Assembly: GCA_024399195.1 (NCBI GenBank)
Contig: JAKSHW010000002.1
Span: 1-53,886 of the forward strand
Source: an archaeon
Lineage (GTDB): Archaea > Thermoplasmatota > Thermoplasmata > Methanomassiliicoccales > Methanomethylophilaceae
Reading direction: 5' to 3'
Length of the DNA stretch: 53,886 nt
Below the pieces are notes generated by a model that saw nothing but the letters and a program-made list of their open reading frames with translations, ran no database searches and had not been told where the DNA came from. Shown piece after piece: positions 25,501 to 33,225 of this stretch; the stretch's first letter is position 1, and every line of letters starts with the position of its first letter. The position numbers and the translations under genes were made by a program.

Positions 25501-26793
25501 GGAAGGACGTTCACCGGTAACGGGGACCAGGTCCTCCGTGCCGAGAATCCGGACGTCCACACCGTGACGTTCTACTTCGGAAAATACAACCTGGTCTACA
25601 CGTTGGTCCACGGATCCCCTGTGGAACTTCCGGCTCCCGTCCCATCCGACATCCATTCCGATGGAAACGTCCTCGTCTTCAACGGTTGGAACGGTTATCA
25701 CGACGGTATGGTGGTGGAGTCCGACCTAGTCTTCACCCCTTCGTTCAAGGTGGAAGGGTCGTACGAGGTCACCGTGATCTACGGAGACGGTTCTTCCGAA
25801 ACCCTGTACGTATCGCCCGGAGAGACGGTCGTACCTTCCAAACCCGTCCATAGGTTCTATCTCGATGAGGAAAGGAACGTGTCCTGGCCTTCGTCGTCCA
25901 AGGTGTTCCACGACCTCGTCCTGTATGCGGACGCATACTACTCCGGAGCCGCAGGGGAGACCGCCTACTGGTCGTTGGACCTGTCTACGGGAACTCTAAG
26001 GATATACGGCGAGGGTAAGACCTACAACTGGTCTGTGAAGACCACGCCCTGGTACCAGTACAGGGGAAGCATAACGTCCGTGGTCATCGACGAAGGCATC
26101 ACATCGCTCGGATCGTATGCAGTCTACAAATATTCCCACGTCACAGACATAACCGTGTCCGACACGGTCGAACATGTGGGAAAATACGCCTTGGTGTCGT
26201 ACGTCCTGGAACATCTCCGTGTAGGGTCCGGACTGTCTGACCTGGGGCTCAGAGGATTCCATGGGATGACCCTATACGACAACGGGAACGAACGTACCGT
26301 GAAGGTGGACAATCTTCGTTCCAAGGAGTATATGGGCATGTCCGGGGCCTTGGACCTCGTCGCCATCAGAGGCATCGCAGGGGATTTGTCATGGACCATC
26401 GACTGCAACGACAAGACCCTTATAGTGTACGGCGAAGGTTCCACCGGAAACTGGACCGCGACCAGTGCACCCTGGTACCAGTACAGGGGATACTTCGAGA
26501 ACGTCTTCGTCGGAAAAGGTGTGACCGAGATAGGGGACTTCGCCTTCTATTCCTATTCCAAGGTGAAGACCGTGGTCTTCGGAGACGATGTGGTCAGGAT
26601 CGGTAAGAACTGCATCAGAGGCTGTCCTTTGGAGAAGGTCACTTTCGGGGACGGACTTTCCGTCATAGGTTCCAACGCCCTTACCGGATACGTCTTCATG
26701 ACCATGGAAGGTAAGGAACTGAAACCTTCGGTGAAGAACCTTGCAAGCCACACGTTCGTTGGTAACGGCGGATCCATGGTCCGCGTGGTCTGA
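22600..26793 (+). CDS. BspA-like leucine-rich-repeat surface protein with InlB-type repeats
   Basis: A 1397-residue secreted protein with a signal peptide (residues 1-28, KTTMMATVSLFLAIVGLTIVA). Domains in order: BspA-type LRR_5 repeats (about 60-215, ..AFxxCTSLxxIxIP..); three InlB B/Flg_new-type repeats (about 275-505, for example ITFMADGE to EGYDFVAWSGF); a module starting GSCGRDLFWTMSNDGVLTIYG; more LRR_5 repeats (about 560-810); a jelly-roll-like section; a further InlB-type repeat (about 985-1040); and two more W-SLD/GTLRIYGEG plus pWYQYRG modules. Such proteins bind host or microbial surfaces. No C-terminal membrane anchor or sorting signal is visible, so it may be released or held by other means. 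GGTGA precedes the ATG by four bases. Confidence 0.92.
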   Translation: MKTTMMATVSLFLAIVGLTIVATSVDADTSDDWMYSLEEDGAVIDGYAGTDAEIYIPYEIGGKPVVAIGTNAFLKNKTIVSVSIPSTVREIRDSAFDRSSVSTVVFEDEGLDFIGNQAFYKCTELVSIEFPESLQDIAKRAFKGCTSLENVKMPSKMNKIAAEAFSTCTSLKSITIPAEANVNSENVFNGCTSLLEVIVDEDVSYISSATFPNHRFYSVDGEPLTDRNGLKGRTFHGVSTEVMVADQPCMAYFISDGEVFGIYDGPVGTPIVVPDEEPRRAGHTFVEWKGYIEGMLLTCDIVFEAVFDINSYTITFMADGETVSSDRYEYGTVIVPPEAPDKEGYDFVAWSGFTEGMTVTRNMTFYAEYDVEKYMVAFLVDGEPYSISYKEYGALIIPPGSPEKEGYTFVGWKDYVRGMTVPDHSVTFDAMFEALVLTLTTVVLGEVTETPVQYGDIPDLPAPSVEGYNFDGWYLDPAYSEEYIPEPVSDDLTLYARMVPADPSGSCGRDLFWTMSNDGVLTIYGTGDMYSWDFSTNIVPWYGYRSEIMKVVVCEGATSIGRYAFHECDSLVSVSIPFTLNSISDGAFFKCYSLVEVFNDSPLKISPGHSDNGHIARYAVNIYSSFEGGSILYETVDDDGYVYIFMDRGDIHFLVKSTKREGDVFLSDALCDGTAYTLGVYQYAFYGCSSLRTVTSPYVTAIDSYAFQDCTSLYLVDMPALRSIGTSAFYNCMALTYVSSTCIEVVGATAFFRCSSLEMLDLPMVEYIGNYAFSRCSSLREVDLPSVSSIGDTAFSGCTSLIRLSIGDVSDKGIGAVSMEILGAGETVSYYFVPARTGTMVVTTAGSCDTYGMLVYADGTFVMDDDSGDMRNFMIVFDAVAGIGYTLEVGTYSVSDDNVFWTMFEEGTFVCPLQSTVYLGNGAFQNCTSLEYVSLGPAVSVIGRDVFNGLVFMVGGSVVEPTCDNLAGRTFTGNGDQVLRAENPDVHTVTFYFGKYNLVYTLVHGSPVELPAPVPSDIHSDGNVLVFNGWNGYHDGMVVESDLVFTPSFKVEGSYEVTVIYGDGSSETLYVSPGETVVPSKPVHRFYLDEERNVSWPSSSKVFHDLVLYADAYYSGAAGETAYWSLDLSTGTLRIYGEGKTYNWSVKTTPWYQYRGSITSVVIDEGITSLGSYAVYKYSHVTDITVSDTVEHVGKYALVSYVLEHLRVGSGLSDLGLRGFHGMTLYDNGNERTVKVDNLRSKEYMGMSGALDLVAIRGIAGDLSWTIDCNDKTLIVYGEGSTGNWTATSAPWYQYRGYFENVFVGKGVTEIGDFAFYSYSKVKTVVFGDDVVRIGKNCIRGCPLEKVTFGDGLSVIGSNALTGYVFMTMEGKELKPSVKNLASHTFVGNGGSMVRVV

Positions 26794-26802
26794 AACATTT
26801 TG

Positions 26803-26834
26803 GACGGGGGTGGCCCTTACGGACCCCTCCCGTC
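26803..26834. terminator. Bidirectional terminator
   Basis: GACGGGGGTGG and ACCCCTCCCGTC stem between the convergent surface-protein and stress-protein genes. Confidence 0.7.
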
Positions 26835-26843
26835 TGTGAAAAT

Positions 26844-27644
26844 TCAATCCTTGTTCCTGATGATGGTGACAGGGCAGGATGCGCCGACCATGACGGCTTC
26901 GGCGACACTTCCGTTGAAGAGTTTCTTGAGACCTTTGCGGCCTTCGGTACCCATGACGATGAGGTCGTAGAGACCGGACATCGCATTGATGGAATCTACG
27001 GGGCTTCCTGAACCGATCTTGACGTCGGCGGTGATACCTTCTTTCCTGCACTTCTCGGCGACCTTCTCGGCGAGCTCCTTGGCGTTGGGGATGACCTTGG
27101 ACTCGACGGAGAACACGGTGATCGAAGAGTGGGTGTGCTGGGCGGTTCCGATGGCGAGGTCTATCGCCTCCTCGTGCTCGTTCGCCACGGGGAGAAGGAT
27201 CTTCTCGAGCCTCTGGGATCCGGACTTGAGGGTGAGGATGGGGCAGAAACTGTTCTCGATGGTCTTTTCAGCGGTACTTCCGATGCGTCCTCTTCTGAGG
27301 CCGGTCTTTCCGGTGACCCCCATGATCATCATGTCGTATTTCGCAGAGTATTCGGAAAGGACCATGTACGGGACACCTTCGACCATCAGGGTCTCGCATT
27401 CCACACCGTACTCGGCGGCCTTTTTCTTGGCGACGTCTAGGATGATGTCACCTTCGGTCTTGAGAAGGGCACGGGTACCGTCTTCATCGACGACACCGAA
27501 CCTCTTGTTGTACATGGTGATATCGAGAATATAGATGAAGGTCAGTTTGGAATCGAACGCATCCCTGGAGTGGAATGCAAGATCGATGGCGACCTCCGAA
27601 AGGGGGCTTCCATCGACGGGTACCAGAATGTTATTGAACTGCAT
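26844..27644 (-). CDS. Tandem universal stress protein
   Basis: A 266-residue cytosolic protein made of two UspA domains. Each starts with an NNILVPVDGS or EKILLPVANE strand and carries an ATP-binding loop: GVTGKTGLRRGRIGS (about 124-138) and GTEGRKGLKKLFNGS (about 236-250). Both loops keep the GxxG-x9-GS pattern, so ATP binding is expected in both halves. ATG 27644 has AGGTGAT upstream at good spacing; the frame to 27698 adds a meaningless tail. A TATA-rich stretch follows upstream (27670-27700). Expression under stress is the family's habit and is not shown here. Confidence 0.93.
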   Translation of the reverse strand: MQFNNILVPVDGSPLSEVAIDLAFHSRDAFDSKLTFIYILDITMYNKRFGVVDEDGTRALLKTEGDIILDVAKKKAAEYGVECETLMVEGVPYMVLSEYSAKYDMMIMGVTGKTGLRRGRIGSTAEKTIENSFCPILTLKSGSQRLEKILLPVANEHEEAIDLAIGTAQHTHSSITVFSVESKVIPNAKELAEKVAEKCRKEGITADVKIGSGSPVDSINAMSGLYDLIVMGTEGRKGLKKLFNGSVAEAVMVGASCPVTIIRNKD

Positions 27645-27780
27645 ATCATCACCTTTGTAGGAGTATATGTCCATCGTTCTACATATTAATATATACATGC
27701 TGGTCGATTAATCCATAAATGAATATTATAGTTCATTTCGATATTTTTATATTAAATATAGGGTTTTAAAATTTTGATGA

Positions 27781-28425
27781 TTATTGACATCCGCGACGGA
27801 TGACAACGCGGTGGATCCTCACACCCTTCTCAACGAACTGCATCTCGTAGTCGGTCATCACGTTCCATTCAGGGTTTCCGTTCACATGAAGGTCGTAATC
27901 GATCTCTTCGGTGATCCACCCTTCCGATACCGCTTCCTTAAGGGAGAAATCGAAAAGAGGTGTGTTGTCCGTCTTGAAGACTATCTTTCCGTTCTCTTTA
28001 AGGACGATGTCGTACTTCTGCAGGAAGTGTGCGGATGTAAGCCTTTTGTTGGCCTTGCTGACCTTCGGCCACGGGTCCGAGAAATTGAGATGGATCTCGT
28101 CGATCTCGTGCTCTTCGAACATACCTGTGAGGAACTCAGCATTGATGCGTATGAACCTGACATTGGGGAGTTCCAGTTCCTCTGCTTTCTTGACCGCACG
28201 GTACAGGGGGTTGGAATAGAGTTCGATACCTACGAAGTTGATCCCGGGTTCGCGTGCGGCATATCTGGTGAGGTAGCTGCCTCTCCCTGTGCCGATCTCT
28301 ACGATGAGCGGATTGTCATTTCCGAACACCTTGGCCCACTTTCCTTTCCAGGACATGGGGTCGGATATGCAGTAATCGCTCTGATCGATGTATTCGTAGG
28401 ATCCTTTGATGCATCTCAAACGCAA
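27781..28425 (-). CDS. trmB: tRNA (guanine-N7-)-methyltransferase, bacterial TrmB type
   Basis: A 214-residue SAM-dependent methyltransferase that forms m7G46 in the tRNA variable loop. SAM-binding EIGTGRGSYL (about 43-52), then GIELYSNPLYRAVKKA, the catalytic-loop NFSDPWPK (about 112-119), FLQKYDIVLKENGKIVFKTDN (about 132-152), and the TDYEMQF motif near the C-terminus are all present. TTG 28425 is chosen by alignment: the protein then begins MRLRC, like bacterial TrmB (MRMRH in Bacillus). No in-frame ATG gives that N-terminus. It is a single gene. Bacterial TrmB is unusual in archaea, which suggests acquisition from a bacterium such as a Firmicute. Confidence 0.93.
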   Translation of the reverse strand: MRLRCIKGSYEYIDQSDYCISDPMSWKGKWAKVFGNDNPLIVEIGTGRGSYLTRYAAREPGINFVGIELYSNPLYRAVKKAEELELPNVRFIRINAEFLTGMFEEHEIDEIHLNFSDPWPKVSKANKRLTSAHFLQKYDIVLKENGKIVFKTDNTPLFDFSLKEAVSEGWITEEIDYDLHVNGNPEWNVMTDYEMQFVEKGVRIHRVVIRRGCQ

Positions 28426-28617
28426 GGTATCGGTCAGAGTAAGTATCGGTGGTACTTGATTATGTCCGAAGATGGTGTGGGACTTCGGGCGATGGGTTCC
28501 GGTTAGGTGGACGAGTCCGTAGTGGAATCGACTGTTCTATAATGTCCCATCTTCCCGTTCCAGAGGTACATCCTTCACCCGATTTTTCCCACTATATGGA
28601 TGTTTGAACATATATTT

Positions 28618-28657
28618 ATATTACACTTAAATGTAATATTATTAATAAATGTAATAT
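28618..28657 (+). promoter_or_regulatory. Operator and TATA box of the CARF regulator
   Basis: Inverted repeat ATATTACA (28618-28625) and TGTAATAT (28632-28639), with a third half-site TGTAATAT at 28650-28657. The third copy overlaps the best TATA box (TAATATAC, 28652-28659), which is 25 bases before ATG 28680. Segment 28611-28638 recurs in the CRISPR leader at 32061-32088 with two mismatches. Confidence 0.6.
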
Positions 28658-28679
28658 ACCTTGTATGCATTGTACGTGT

Positions 28680-29645
28680 ATGGCAGACCGTCTCACCCAC
28701 GACAAGGTAATGATCGCATGTGTGACCAGGGAGGTCACCCTCATAGTCCAACCCGCTATCGACAACAACGTGGACCGTGTCCATCTGATCCACTTTGTGA
28801 AGAAATCCTCTGACAAAAGCGACCGTTCCGACCTTTACCAGGAGTTCTACGATGAGAACGAACGTCGTCTTAAGGAGAATGGCATCGAGGTCGTGGAACA
28901 TTCGGACGCCGCCGTTTACAATTTCCGTGCCATGATGGCGGAAATCTACTCTATACTCCTGGATGAAAAGAAGAACATGAAGAGCCAGGTCTACGTCAAC
29001 CTTTCCGGGGGGACATCAGAATACACTGCGGCCGCCGCCATAACCTCGATGATGTTCGAGGACGTCGAGATATTCACCGTGGGGAAGAGCTATGAGGGCA
29101 TGACGGAGAATTACGAGCAGATCCGTGAGAGCTGCATGAAGGATGGACGTCTTGTGGGCAGTTGTGTGAAGATATCCGGTACCTACAACATCGACAGATT
29201 CCCTATCGAGGTCCCTGACCGCAATCTCTTGAAAGCCTACAAGGTCTACTGCACCATGGCAGACAACGGACACAAGGTATCCAACACCGCCGTCATACGC
29301 AACCTCATACTGAAGGACATATGGATGTCCAGAGGGGATATGGAGACCGGTTCGGTGATAAAGGGTACGTCTGTGGAACTCGAGGATCCCGCCAAGGGAT
29401 ATGCATGTCCCAGATCCCATGAATTCGAATATGCCAGAAGGCAGAGGGGTGAAGCGGTGCAGTATTTCCGCAACTACGTCAGCGAATGGTTGGCCAAGGG
29501 TTGGATAAGGCAGATCAACAAGACGAAAAGGTACATGATCACTCCCGAGGGGAGGAACGTCCTCGAGATATTCTGTCCATCGAAGGTCATGGCGTACGAC
29601 AAGGACGATATCGCCGTACAGGTGGAGAAATTCTGTACGGACTGA
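28680..29645 (+). CDS. CARF/winged-helix regulator (HFX_2341/DUF6293-like)
   Basis: A 321-residue archaeal regulator. The N-terminal Rossmann-like domain (1-150) holds a CARF-type signature, YVNLSGGTSEYTAAAAI (about 107-123), the loop that binds cyclic oligoadenylate or similar nucleotides in CRISPR-linked proteins. The C-terminal half (about 180-305) is helical with a winged-helix appearance (SEWLAKGWIRQINKTKRYMITPEGR). ATG 28680 is favoured over ATG 28665 because TAATATAC is centred 25 bases before it. A palindrome at its promoter implies self-control, and the same motif lies in the CRISPR leader. Ligand is inferred, and no cOA synthetase is visible nearby. Confidence 0.78.
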   Translation: MADRLTHDKVMIACVTREVTLIVQPAIDNNVDRVHLIHFVKKSSDKSDRSDLYQEFYDENERRLKENGIEVVEHSDAAVYNFRAMMAEIYSILLDEKKNMKSQVYVNLSGGTSEYTAAAAITSMMFEDVEIFTVGKSYEGMTENYEQIRESCMKDGRLVGSCVKISGTYNIDRFPIEVPDRNLLKAYKVYCTMADNGHKVSNTAVIRNLILKDIWMSRGDMETGSVIKGTSVELEDPAKGYACPRSHEFEYARRQRGEAVQYFRNYVSEWLAKGWIRQINKTKRYMITPEGRNVLEIFCPSKVMAYDKDDIAVQVEKFCTD

Positions 29646-29704
29646 CATTGCACCGTACCGTAATGTTTTACACAACCCCGAAGTGTGAAACAACAGGAAA
29701 AAAC

Positions 29705-29712
29705 GGTATATC
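29705..29712 (+). promoter_or_regulatory. TATA box deciding the exporter start
   Basis: GGTATATC is centred 25-26 bases before ATG 29734 and only 10 before the first in-frame ATG (29719), so the later ATG is favoured. Confidence 0.6.
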
Positions 29713-29733
29713 CGTCCAATGGCATGTATGCTC

Positions 29734-31260
29734 ATGTCAGATAAACTGACCTACGAGAACATCGACCCACGCAGCAGGTCATTGATAATGCTCGGTCTCG
29801 CGATCGCGATGCTGGCGGCCTGTTTCGACGGTACCATCACCACCACTTCGGGTCCTGTGATCGCTAGGGTTTTCGATTCCTTCGATATGCTGCCTTGGTT
29901 GACGGTGGCATACCTGTTATGTGAGACCGTGATGGTCCCCCTTGCGGGTAAACTGTCCGATCTGTACGGCAGGAAAAAACTGTTGAACATAGGACTTGTG
30001 GCGTTTATGGCCAGTTCGCTGTTGGCCACGTTCTCCCCTAGCATGGAAGTGCTCATCGTCGCACGTGCCGTACAGGGTATCGGAGGAGGTATCCTCATCC
30101 CCGTGTGTACCGCGGCCGTATCCGACCTCTACGCCCCCGAGACCAGAGGAAAGATCCAGGGTGCCATCGGTGCGATCTACGGTATAGGTATGGGTGCAGG
30201 CCCCCTCATAGGCGGTGCACTCTGCAGCATCTCCGATCTCGGATGGCATATCTCGTTCTTCATCAACGTCCCCATAATCCTGGTGATCTTCGCCCTCTGC
30301 AAGAGGCCGTTCCCTGGAATGATGGACGATGGAAAGAAGCCCACGATCGATTACAAAGGTATCGCACTTCTTTCTGCGGCACTCATCATGACCATAGCAT
30401 TTTTCGAGAGTATCGGAAAAGCGTTCGATATAGTCAGTATCGAGTCCTTTGTAATGGTCCTGGTGATCTTCCTTTTGTTCGGATCGTTCTTCAGTGTAGA
30501 ATCCGTGGCAGCGGAACCGATCATCGCCCCCCATGTTCTCAGGAACCCCACCGTAAGGTCAGCATCCTTGTTGTTGCTCATATTGGGATTCGCAATGGTC
30601 GGAGACGAGCTGTTCTCATCCATGTACATGCAGAGGGTCGTCGGATTCTCGGCCATGGAAGCAGGAATGTTCGTCGTCATCATGGTCATAGGCATGTCCA
30701 TAACGTCATCCATTGCCGGCGCTACCATGGGCAGGACCGGATACAAACCTTGGATAGCGGCCGGGCCTGTGCTCATGGGTCTTGGATTCTTCCTATTGTC
30801 CTACATCACCCCTGAATTCAACGCGGTGGAGTTTGCCGCCGGTGAGTTCCTGTTCGGGGCGGGAGGAGGGTGTCTCATAGCATCCCTTATGACCGCCGTC
30901 CAGAACAGCTGTGACGAACACGAGGTCGGTATGACCACCTCCGCCGTATCCATGTTCAGGAACATCGGTTCCACCGTAGGTTCCACCGTGTTCACCCTGA
31001 TCGTCAATGCGATCGTCTACACCGAGGCCGTCGGGACCCCTGCGGAACCTTACAGGGACATGGGTATCGGTATCCTCAACGTGCTCGGATCGGTCAGCGA
31101 GACCGTGGGTGAAGCTATCAAGCTGGTCTTCACGGACTCCGTCGGATATGCGTTCGGTGCCGGAGCACTTGCTCTGCTCGTTGCGACCGTTATCGGGTTC
31201 AGGTTCAAGATTGTTCGGACTTCTCATACAAAGAACGCTATTGAATGTGAAGAAAATTGA
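29734..31260 (+). CDS. MFS multidrug exporter, DHA2 (EmrB/QacA) family
   Basis: A 508-residue proton-coupled exporter with 14 predicted membrane helices. Family motifs are visible: LAGKLSDLYGRKKLL (motif A, about 70-84) and ARAVQGIGGGILIPV (motif B, about 109-123). Motif C-type GIGMGAGPLIGG follows near 149-160. Substrates of the family include drugs, bile-type amphiphiles and dyes; which applies here is unknown. The start is placed at ATG 29734 by its TATA box. The gene stands alone downstream of the CARF regulator, 88 bases after it, with its own promoter. Confidence 0.9.
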   Translation: MSDKLTYENIDPRSRSLIMLGLAIAMLAACFDGTITTTSGPVIARVFDSFDMLPWLTVAYLLCETVMVPLAGKLSDLYGRKKLLNIGLVAFMASSLLATFSPSMEVLIVARAVQGIGGGILIPVCTAAVSDLYAPETRGKIQGAIGAIYGIGMGAGPLIGGALCSISDLGWHISFFINVPIILVIFALCKRPFPGMMDDGKKPTIDYKGIALLSAALIMTIAFFESIGKAFDIVSIESFVMVLVIFLLFGSFFSVESVAAEPIIAPHVLRNPTVRSASLLLLILGFAMVGDELFSSMYMQRVVGFSAMEAGMFVVIMVIGMSITSSIAGATMGRTGYKPWIAAGPVLMGLGFFLLSYITPEFNAVEFAAGEFLFGAGGGCLIASLMTAVQNSCDEHEVGMTTSAVSMFRNIGSTVGSTVFTLIVNAIVYTEAVGTPAEPYRDMGIGILNVLGSVSETVGEAIKLVFTDSVGYAFGAGALALLVATVIGFRFKIVRTSHTKNAIECEEN

Positions 31261-31268
31261 TTTTTTTG

Positions 31269-31284
31269 CCGGGGGAAACCCCGG
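31269..31284 (+). terminator. Hairpin after the exporter gene
   Basis: Perfect six-pair CCGGGG-GAAA-CCCCGG stem eight bases after the stop. A T-run precedes it but none follows, so termination is probable rather than certain. Confidence 0.55.
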
Positions 31285-31541
31285 TATATAGTCAAATATA
31301 GTCTTATATTATATACCAATGGGATTATTAGTTAGTTAATAATTATTGATTTAATAATATTATAAATTAAATATTATCATTTAATTATTAAATTATTTAA
31401 AAAATTATAATTTTTAATAATCAAACAACTAATAAATCTTCAATATGTAATAATTGTAAATTAATTATTTTAGAAGTATGCATCACAGGCATGATTCATT
31501 TACTAATGTGGTATGGGTAGTCTTAGATTAGAAATCTTGAT
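31285..31541. other. Very AT-rich gap at the trailer end of the CRISPR array
   Basis: No gene seen. It contains GGTATATA/TATATACC inverted ends (31283-31317), two TATAGTC copies, and long A/T stretches. It may hold the remains of older spacers, but no repeat can be recognised. Confidence 0.4.
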
Positions 31542-31974
31542 ATTTCAATTCACACACCCGTGAAGGGTGTGACACTCGCCTCGTCCCCAAGGTCATACAT
31601 ACGATGAATTTCAATCCACACACCCGTGAAGGGTGTGACCCGCCTGCAAATCGACCGCGATAACCGTCACGATATTTCAATCCACACACCTGTGAAGGGT
31701 GTGACGTTGACCGGTCCGGAGTTGCCGACGGAGTGGAAATCATTTCAATCCACACACCCGTGAAGGGTGTGACGCAAAGACACCCTGTATTTCCTTGCGA
31801 CATCCCAATTTCAATCCACACACCCGTGAAGGGTGTGACCCATCGCCAATGCGATGCCGAGCGTGGACTTTCCCATTTCAATCCACACACCCGTGAAGGG
31901 TGTGACGTCCAGGGACGAGGACAAACCCAAAAGGCCCAGGAGATTTCAATCCACACACCCGTGAAGGGTGTGAC
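31542..31974 (-). CRISPR. CRISPR array, 7 repeats, type I-C-like, transcribed leftwards
   Basis: Seven 32-base repeats start at 31542, 31608, 31674, 31742, 31808, 31875 and 31943. The six spacers are 34, 34, 36, 34, 35 and 36 bases long. On the minus strand each repeat starts GTCACACCC, folds through CACACCC/GGGTGTG around TTCAC, and ends GGATTGAAAT, as in type I-C repeats. The 3' ATTGAAAT would form the crRNA 5' handle. Repeats at 31542 (C to T) and 31674 (C to T) carry single changes. The altered outermost left repeat marks the old end, so the leader is to the right. No cas gene occurs in the window. Confidence 0.95.
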
Positions 31975-32307
31975 CGCAAGATGGTACCATTCGGGGAACT
32001 TCATCATCATCATTCGGTTTTATTAGGTTTTTAAGCTAATTGTAAGTTGGATGTTTTTCTTATATTTATATTTCATTTAAATGTAATAAATGAAATATAT
32101 ACAATATATTTGAATCAATAGATTTTCTATAGATTCGTTTAAACAGAATGCGTATTCGTACAATTGTGAAGATCTCATGTGTATGACATTGAATCATGTA
32201 TGCGTTTTGTATTACCTTTTTATAAATAGTATGTTCTGATTATTACTATTTTTAAAGAAATATTATCAATAATATCGATTAAATAGTAGCTAAATCATTG
32301 AAAAAAC
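31975..32307. promoter_or_regulatory. CRISPR leader and DMT-transporter promoter region
   Basis: 31975-32012 is GC-rich and spacer-like but lacks an outer repeat. The rest is AT-rich leader. 32061-32088 repeats the CARF-regulator operator (26 of 28 bases). It also forms a longer palindrome ATATTTCATT/AATGAAATAT (32068-32098). On the minus strand a TATA-like segment at 32060-32071 would start pre-crRNA near 32040. On the plus strand TTAAATAG (32279-32286) is 26 bases before ATG 32308. Confidence 0.65.
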
Positions 32308-33225
32308 ATGGATAAGAAGGTGATGGCGATTTCGTTCGCGATCCTTGCAGCGGTGTTCTACGCCGTGAACGTTCCTATGTCCAAGATCCTCCTTGAGCAT
32401 GTGGGTCCCTCTATGATGTCTTCATATCTCTATCTCGGGGCCGGAGTAAGTATGGGCGTGTTGTATTTTTTCACCAAGGGCAGGATCCCTGAGCAGGAAC
32501 ATCTCTGTAGATCGGACTTGAAGTACACGGTCGGAATGGTGTTGCTCGATATCGCCGCACCGATCCTTCTGATGTACGGATTGATGATGACCACTCCAGA
32601 AAACGTATCCCTCCTGAACAATTTCGAGATCGTCGCAACATCATTGATCGCGTTCACGATCTTCAAGGAAGCTATCAGCAGGGAGCTTTCCATTGCGATA
32701 ATCCTGATCCTGATCTCCGGTATGATCCTGTCCTATGAAGGTTCGGAAGGTCTTGTTTTCAATGCCGGTTCCCTTTGCGTTATCGGCGCATGTATCTGTT
32801 GGGGTCTGGAAAACAACTGTACGCGTGCGATAAGCGAGAGAAGTTCCACCGAGATCGTGACCGTGAAGGGACTTTGTTCCGGTACCGGGTGTTTCATCAT
32901 TGCATTGGCTACGGGGGAGGTCGTTCCCGAGGTCATGTATGTTTTAGCCACCATGGCATTGGGAGTCGTCGCATACGGGCTCAGTATCAACCTCTATATC
33001 AAGGCCCAGAGGCACATAGGTGCGGCCAAGACCGGGGCCTATTATTCGGTGGCACCGTTCATAGGGGTCTTTTTCGCTTTGTTGATATGGGGCGAGGTTC
33101 CTGGAATCTCGTTCTTCATCGCATTTATCATAATGGTCCTTGCCACGGTCCTTGTGATCAAAGATTCGCTGGGGTGGACATGGTCTGGAAACAGACCTTC
33201 GGCCCAGGACGATCTCGATATATGA
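32308..33225 (+). CDS. DMT-superfamily (EamA) transporter
   Basis: A 305-residue inner-membrane permease with about ten helices in two EamA halves. The first half starts AISFAILAAVFYAVNVPMSKILL; the second (about 160-285) ends near GVFFALLIWGEVPG. EamA proteins export amino acids, nucleosides or other metabolites, and no substrate can be named here. ATG 32308 has a TATA box (TTAAATAG) centred 26 bases upstream and no Shine-Dalgarno sequence. Its last 184 bases are overlapped on the other strand by the extended C-terminus of the AlbA_2 gene. A second, distant EamA gene lies at 52709. Confidence 0.9.
   Translation: MDKKVMAISFAILAAVFYAVNVPMSKILLEHVGPSMMSSYLYLGAGVSMGVLYFFTKGRIPEQEHLCRSDLKYTVGMVLLDIAAPILLMYGLMMTTPENVSLLNNFEIVATSLIAFTIFKEAISRELSIAIILILISGMILSYEGSEGLVFNAGSLCVIGACICWGLENNCTRAISERSSTEIVTVKGLCSGTGCFIIALATGEVVPEVMYVLATMALGVVAYGLSINLYIKAQRHIGAAKTGAYYSVAPFIGVFFALLIWGEVPGISFFIAFIIMVLATVLVIKDSLGWTWSGNRPSAQDDLDI

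Noticed and set aside
31528-32013. Protein frame with repeated VTPFTGVWIE segments across the CRISPR array
   Set aside because: The repeats are translated CRISPR repeats, not a protein gene.
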